From: UBA7236 sp964638865
Lineage (GTDB): Bacteria; Bacteroidota; Bacteroidia; Chitinophagales; BACL12
Length of the DNA: 8,028 bases
Reading direction: 5' to 3'
NCBI GenBank assembly: GCA_964638865.1
Contig: CAZXBG010000159.1
Span: 1-8,028 of the forward strand
The translations under genes were made by a program, and so were the position numbers. Position 1 is the first letter of the stretch. Each line of letters begins with the position of its first letter. Below, one piece after another: positions 6,368-8,028 of the stretch. The notes under the pieces are model-generated. The model was given only the letters and a program-made list of their open reading frames with translations. It was not told the DNA's origin and did not search any database.

Positions 6368-7398
6368 TAGAATTGAACAGGAATAGTTTGTTCGAGAATA
6401 AATTCTCCCTGCAAAATAATTTGATCAGTTATCGATCTAATATTAAAATAAACGCTTATATTTTCAGTGCATGAAACTTTAAGATAAGAACTAACAGGAT
6501 TTGGAAAAATTAAAAATATTTTCTCCTGCTCCACATAATCCTCTATCGGTGTTACAAAGAGCACCTCCGAAGTTACATCTGCGTCGCATGCATTAACAGC
6601 AGTTAGCGAAATTACATAATCTCCGGTAGCCGGAAATGTGAAAACAGGATTTTCAGCTGTTGAAGTACCCAAACTAAAATCCCATAAATATGCATCTGCA
6701 TTTATTGATAAATTCGTAAAGGAAATTGTAAGCCCCGAAATGGAATACGTAAATAATGCAGTAGGTTCAGTTTCGAAAATTAATTCTATGGTGTCGGCAT
6801 CGTCGCAACCTGAAAGAGGATTTGTTACAATTACCCAATATGATCCCGACATGTCGGCAATAATTGTTTGCGTTGTTTCACCAGTATTCCATAAATAATC
6901 AGATCCCGGATTTTCTGCATCCAAAATAATATCGGCACATACTGTAGCATCAGGTCCAAGATTCGCTTCTGGAGTGGCAAGTGCTTCTATTACAACACAC
7001 AGTGTGTCATTTGAAGCATCGGCATCAGGACCTATAGTCCATGCGCATAAATTATGTTCCCCGGGAAACGAAAAATCTGCAAGAACAATAAAATAATATA
7101 AAGCAGACACGCCCGGATCAATAACTGAAACGGAAATTTCCATTGGAATAACGCCACCATCTACCTGGTAGGCAACGCCTAATGGACCTATGGGTTCATC
7201 TCCATAGTTAGTAATTTCAATTATTACAATTTCTTCACCAGTTAATCCGCAACCGTTTATTGGGGAAATTATGGCCGACACACCGTAGTCCATTACGGCT
7301 TTTGATTCATGAGCTGAAAGTAAACAAATAAGAAAAGTAACTGTATATAAAATATTTTTATTAAAAATTTTTAATTTATTAGGCATGGTCGTTCTCAT
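6316..7398 (-). CDS. PKD-domain secreted protein, frameshifted in its type IX sorting domain
   Basis: The 360-residue frame begins at ATG 7398, which overlaps the upstream stop as ATGA; a second ATG at 7386 (MPNKLKIFNKN) is nearly as good. Residues about 13-34 are a signal peptide ending near SKA. Residues 36-137 look like a CARDB-type beta-sandwich (ITNYGDEPIGPLGVAYQVDG). Residues 145-207 are an Ig-like module (LGPDATVCADIILDA, YLWNTGETTQTI). Residues 211-282 are a PKD domain (AYLWDFSLGTSTAENPVFTF). A type A sorting domain begins at about 293 (IFLIFPNPVSSYLKV). After Y344 the frame is wrong: the proper sorting-domain tail lies in another frame down to 6293. The product as read would lack a working type IX signal and may stay in the periplasm or be degraded. 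The gene is best viewed as a recent pseudogene or a variable gene; sequencing error is the main alternative. Such PKD proteins act at the surface in adhesion or polymer contact; no catalytic domain is seen. Confidence 0.8.
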   Translation of the reverse strand: MRTTMPNKLKIFNKNILYTVTFLICLLSAHESKAVMDYGVSAIISPINGCGLTGEEIVIIEITNYGDEPIGPLGVAYQVDGGVIPMEISVSVIDPGVSALYYFIVLADFSFPGEHNLCAWTIGPDADASNDTLCVVIEALATPEANLGPDATVCADIILDAENPGSDYLWNTGETTQTIIADMSGSYWVIVTNPLSGCDDADTIELIFETEPTALFTYSISGLTISFTNLSINADAYLWDFSLGTSTAENPVFTFPATGDYVISLTAVNACDADVTSEVLFVTPIEDYVEQEKIFLIFPNPVSSYLKVSCTENISVYFNIRSITDQIILQGEFILEQTIPVQFYLKDFTLLGLQMKGANI

Positions 7399-7859
7399 AA
7401 TTTAACAAATTTTTCGACTGCAATTAATTTACCACATGACTTAATTGAAACAGTATAAATACCGGGGTTCAGATTTTGAATATCCATTTGTATTTGTTGT
7501 TCTGCTGATGGGAAATTAATCTCTTGCATTTTTTGATGTTGCAAATTATTAATTGATATTTCTATGTTACTAAATCCTGTGGGGATAACTATATTTATGA
7601 AATTAGTTGCGGGACTTGGGAATACGATTATTTTATCAAAACCATAATTAATATCTGAGATACCTGATATTATTGTGTCACATTCACTTTCTGTTAAAGC
7701 TGTTTGATTGTAATTAGGAATATTGGGCAAACCCATAGTTGCCCTTCTCCCACCAAGCCAAATAGAGGCAGTGTCAATATTACATAATACTCCTTCTGCA
7801 TTCGGATCATTTATTACAAACAGATTGGTATTATACTCTGAATAAATATAGTTTGGCAT
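7395..7859 (-). CDS. N-terminally truncated surface protein fragment with type IX sorting domain
   Basis: The 154-residue frame from ATG 7859 has no signal peptide. Residues 10-52 (NTNLFVINDPNAEGVLCN, then GLPNIPNY) resemble the last blade-like repeat of Bacteroidota surface proteins in which such a segment follows a DGKIY motif. That motif is present just upstream in the same frame (SLDGKIY, near 7875-7895) but before the ATG. The frame has no stop up to the right window edge, yet upstream of about 7898 it reads through repeat DNA rather than family-like sequence. Residues 73-154 are a type A sorting domain (IIVFPSPATNFINIVIP, NLNPGIYTVSI, VEKFVKL). I read it as the C-terminal remnant of a larger secreted protein that lost its 5' part at the repeat. 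The stop overlaps the next gene's ATG by four bases (ATGA), implying former or present translational coupling. An internal start yielding an unexported protein is possible but would serve no clear purpose. Confidence 0.6.
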   Translation of the reverse strand: MPNYIYSEYNTNLFVINDPNAEGVLCNIDTASIWLGGRRATMGLPNIPNYNQTALTESECDTIISGISDINYGFDKIIVFPSPATNFINIVIPTGFSNIEISINNLQHQKMQEINFPSAEQQIQMDIQNLNPGIYTVSIKSCGKLIAVEKFVKL

Positions 7860-7897
7860 AATATAATGGTATACAATAAAATAAATTTTACCGTCTA

Positions 7898-8006
7898 GGG
7901 AACGCAGATGACGATAATTAGGGTAGCGTGTATCGAGAAAATAAAGGATGGAGGGAAAAAAGGGAACGCGGAGGACGCGGATTTGGCGGATAAAAAAGGA
8001 TAAAAA
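7898..8006. repeat. Short dispersed-type repeat with GCGGAT units, two copies of a GGGAACGC motif
   Basis: GGGAACGC begins at 7898 and at 7962; the first copy continues AGATGACG and the second GGAGGACG, so 14 of 16 bases agree. The second copy runs on as units of nine: GCGGAG (7968), GCGGAT (7977), GCGGAT (7986), then AAGGAT (7996). GC content is well above the flanks. The pattern is like degenerate dispersed intergenic repeats I associate with Bacteroidota-type genomes, but I cannot confirm copies elsewhere. It directly abuts the remnant coding sequence on its left. Confidence 0.5.
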
Positions 8007-8028
8007 TTTTGTGGGTTTAATTGAATGT

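Noticed and set aside
6638..6898. Plus-strand open frame of 86 codons
   Set aside because: It is antisense to the PKD and Ig-like modules, which are clearly coding on the minus strand.
1..8028. CRISPR array, tRNA/rRNA gene, insertion sequence or transposase
   Set aside because: No regularly spaced identical repeats with unique spacers, no RNA gene signature, and no transposase-like frame were seen.

Overview
The window looks like AT-rich chromosomal DNA from a member of the Bacteroidota. The reasons are a TonB-dependent receptor with an N-terminal carboxypeptidase-regulatory-like domain, four proteins or remnants of the type that uses the type IX secretion system (three with a visible C-terminal sorting domain), a histidine kinase/response regulator pair of the RprX/RprY kind, TAnnTTTG promoter boxes, and no Shine-Dalgarno sequences. 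Order or genus cannot be fixed from the sequence; a free-living or metagenome-derived lineage is a guess.

Layout. Positions 1-1223 (minus) hold the N-terminal 407 codons of a TonB-dependent outer-membrane receptor that runs off the left edge. Positions 1504-1986 (plus) hold a small remnant of a surface protein with 60-residue repeats, broken by an in-frame TAA. A rho-independent terminator at 1996-2023 serves the convergent gene at 2049-3509 (minus), an exported protein with two PDZ domains, no protease domain, and a type IX sorting tail. A 173-bp divergent intergenic region separates it from a histidine kinase (3683-5299, plus) and its OmpR/PhoB-class response regulator (5309-6019, plus). 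After a short convergent gap with a GC-rich hairpin comes a minus-strand pair. One is a PKD-containing type IX cargo (6316-7398) whose last ~25 codons lie in another frame. The other, upstream and overlapping it by ATGA, is an N-terminally truncated type IX cargo fragment (7395-7859). The right end (7898-8006) carries GCGGAT-type short repeats that directly abut the remnant of that fragment.

The most interesting region is the divergent control region at 3510-3682. Two identical TAAATTTG boxes face away from each other. Between them lies a helically phased series of (A/T/C)(A/G)TTAA hexamers at 3603, 3614, 3624 and 3635, which form two N5-spaced direct-repeat pairs. This geometry is the one OmpR/PhoB-family regulators bind, and it would let the encoded response regulator control both its own operon and the PDZ protein. 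The inference is a self-regulated envelope-sensing module with a secreted PDZ protein as a principal target. The pathway is not proven by sequence.

A second theme is decay. Three of the four type IX-related reading frames in 8 kb are damaged, by a nonsense codon, a frameshift in the sorting domain, and loss of the 5' part at a repeat boundary. The kinase, regulator, PDZ gene and visible part of the receptor are intact.
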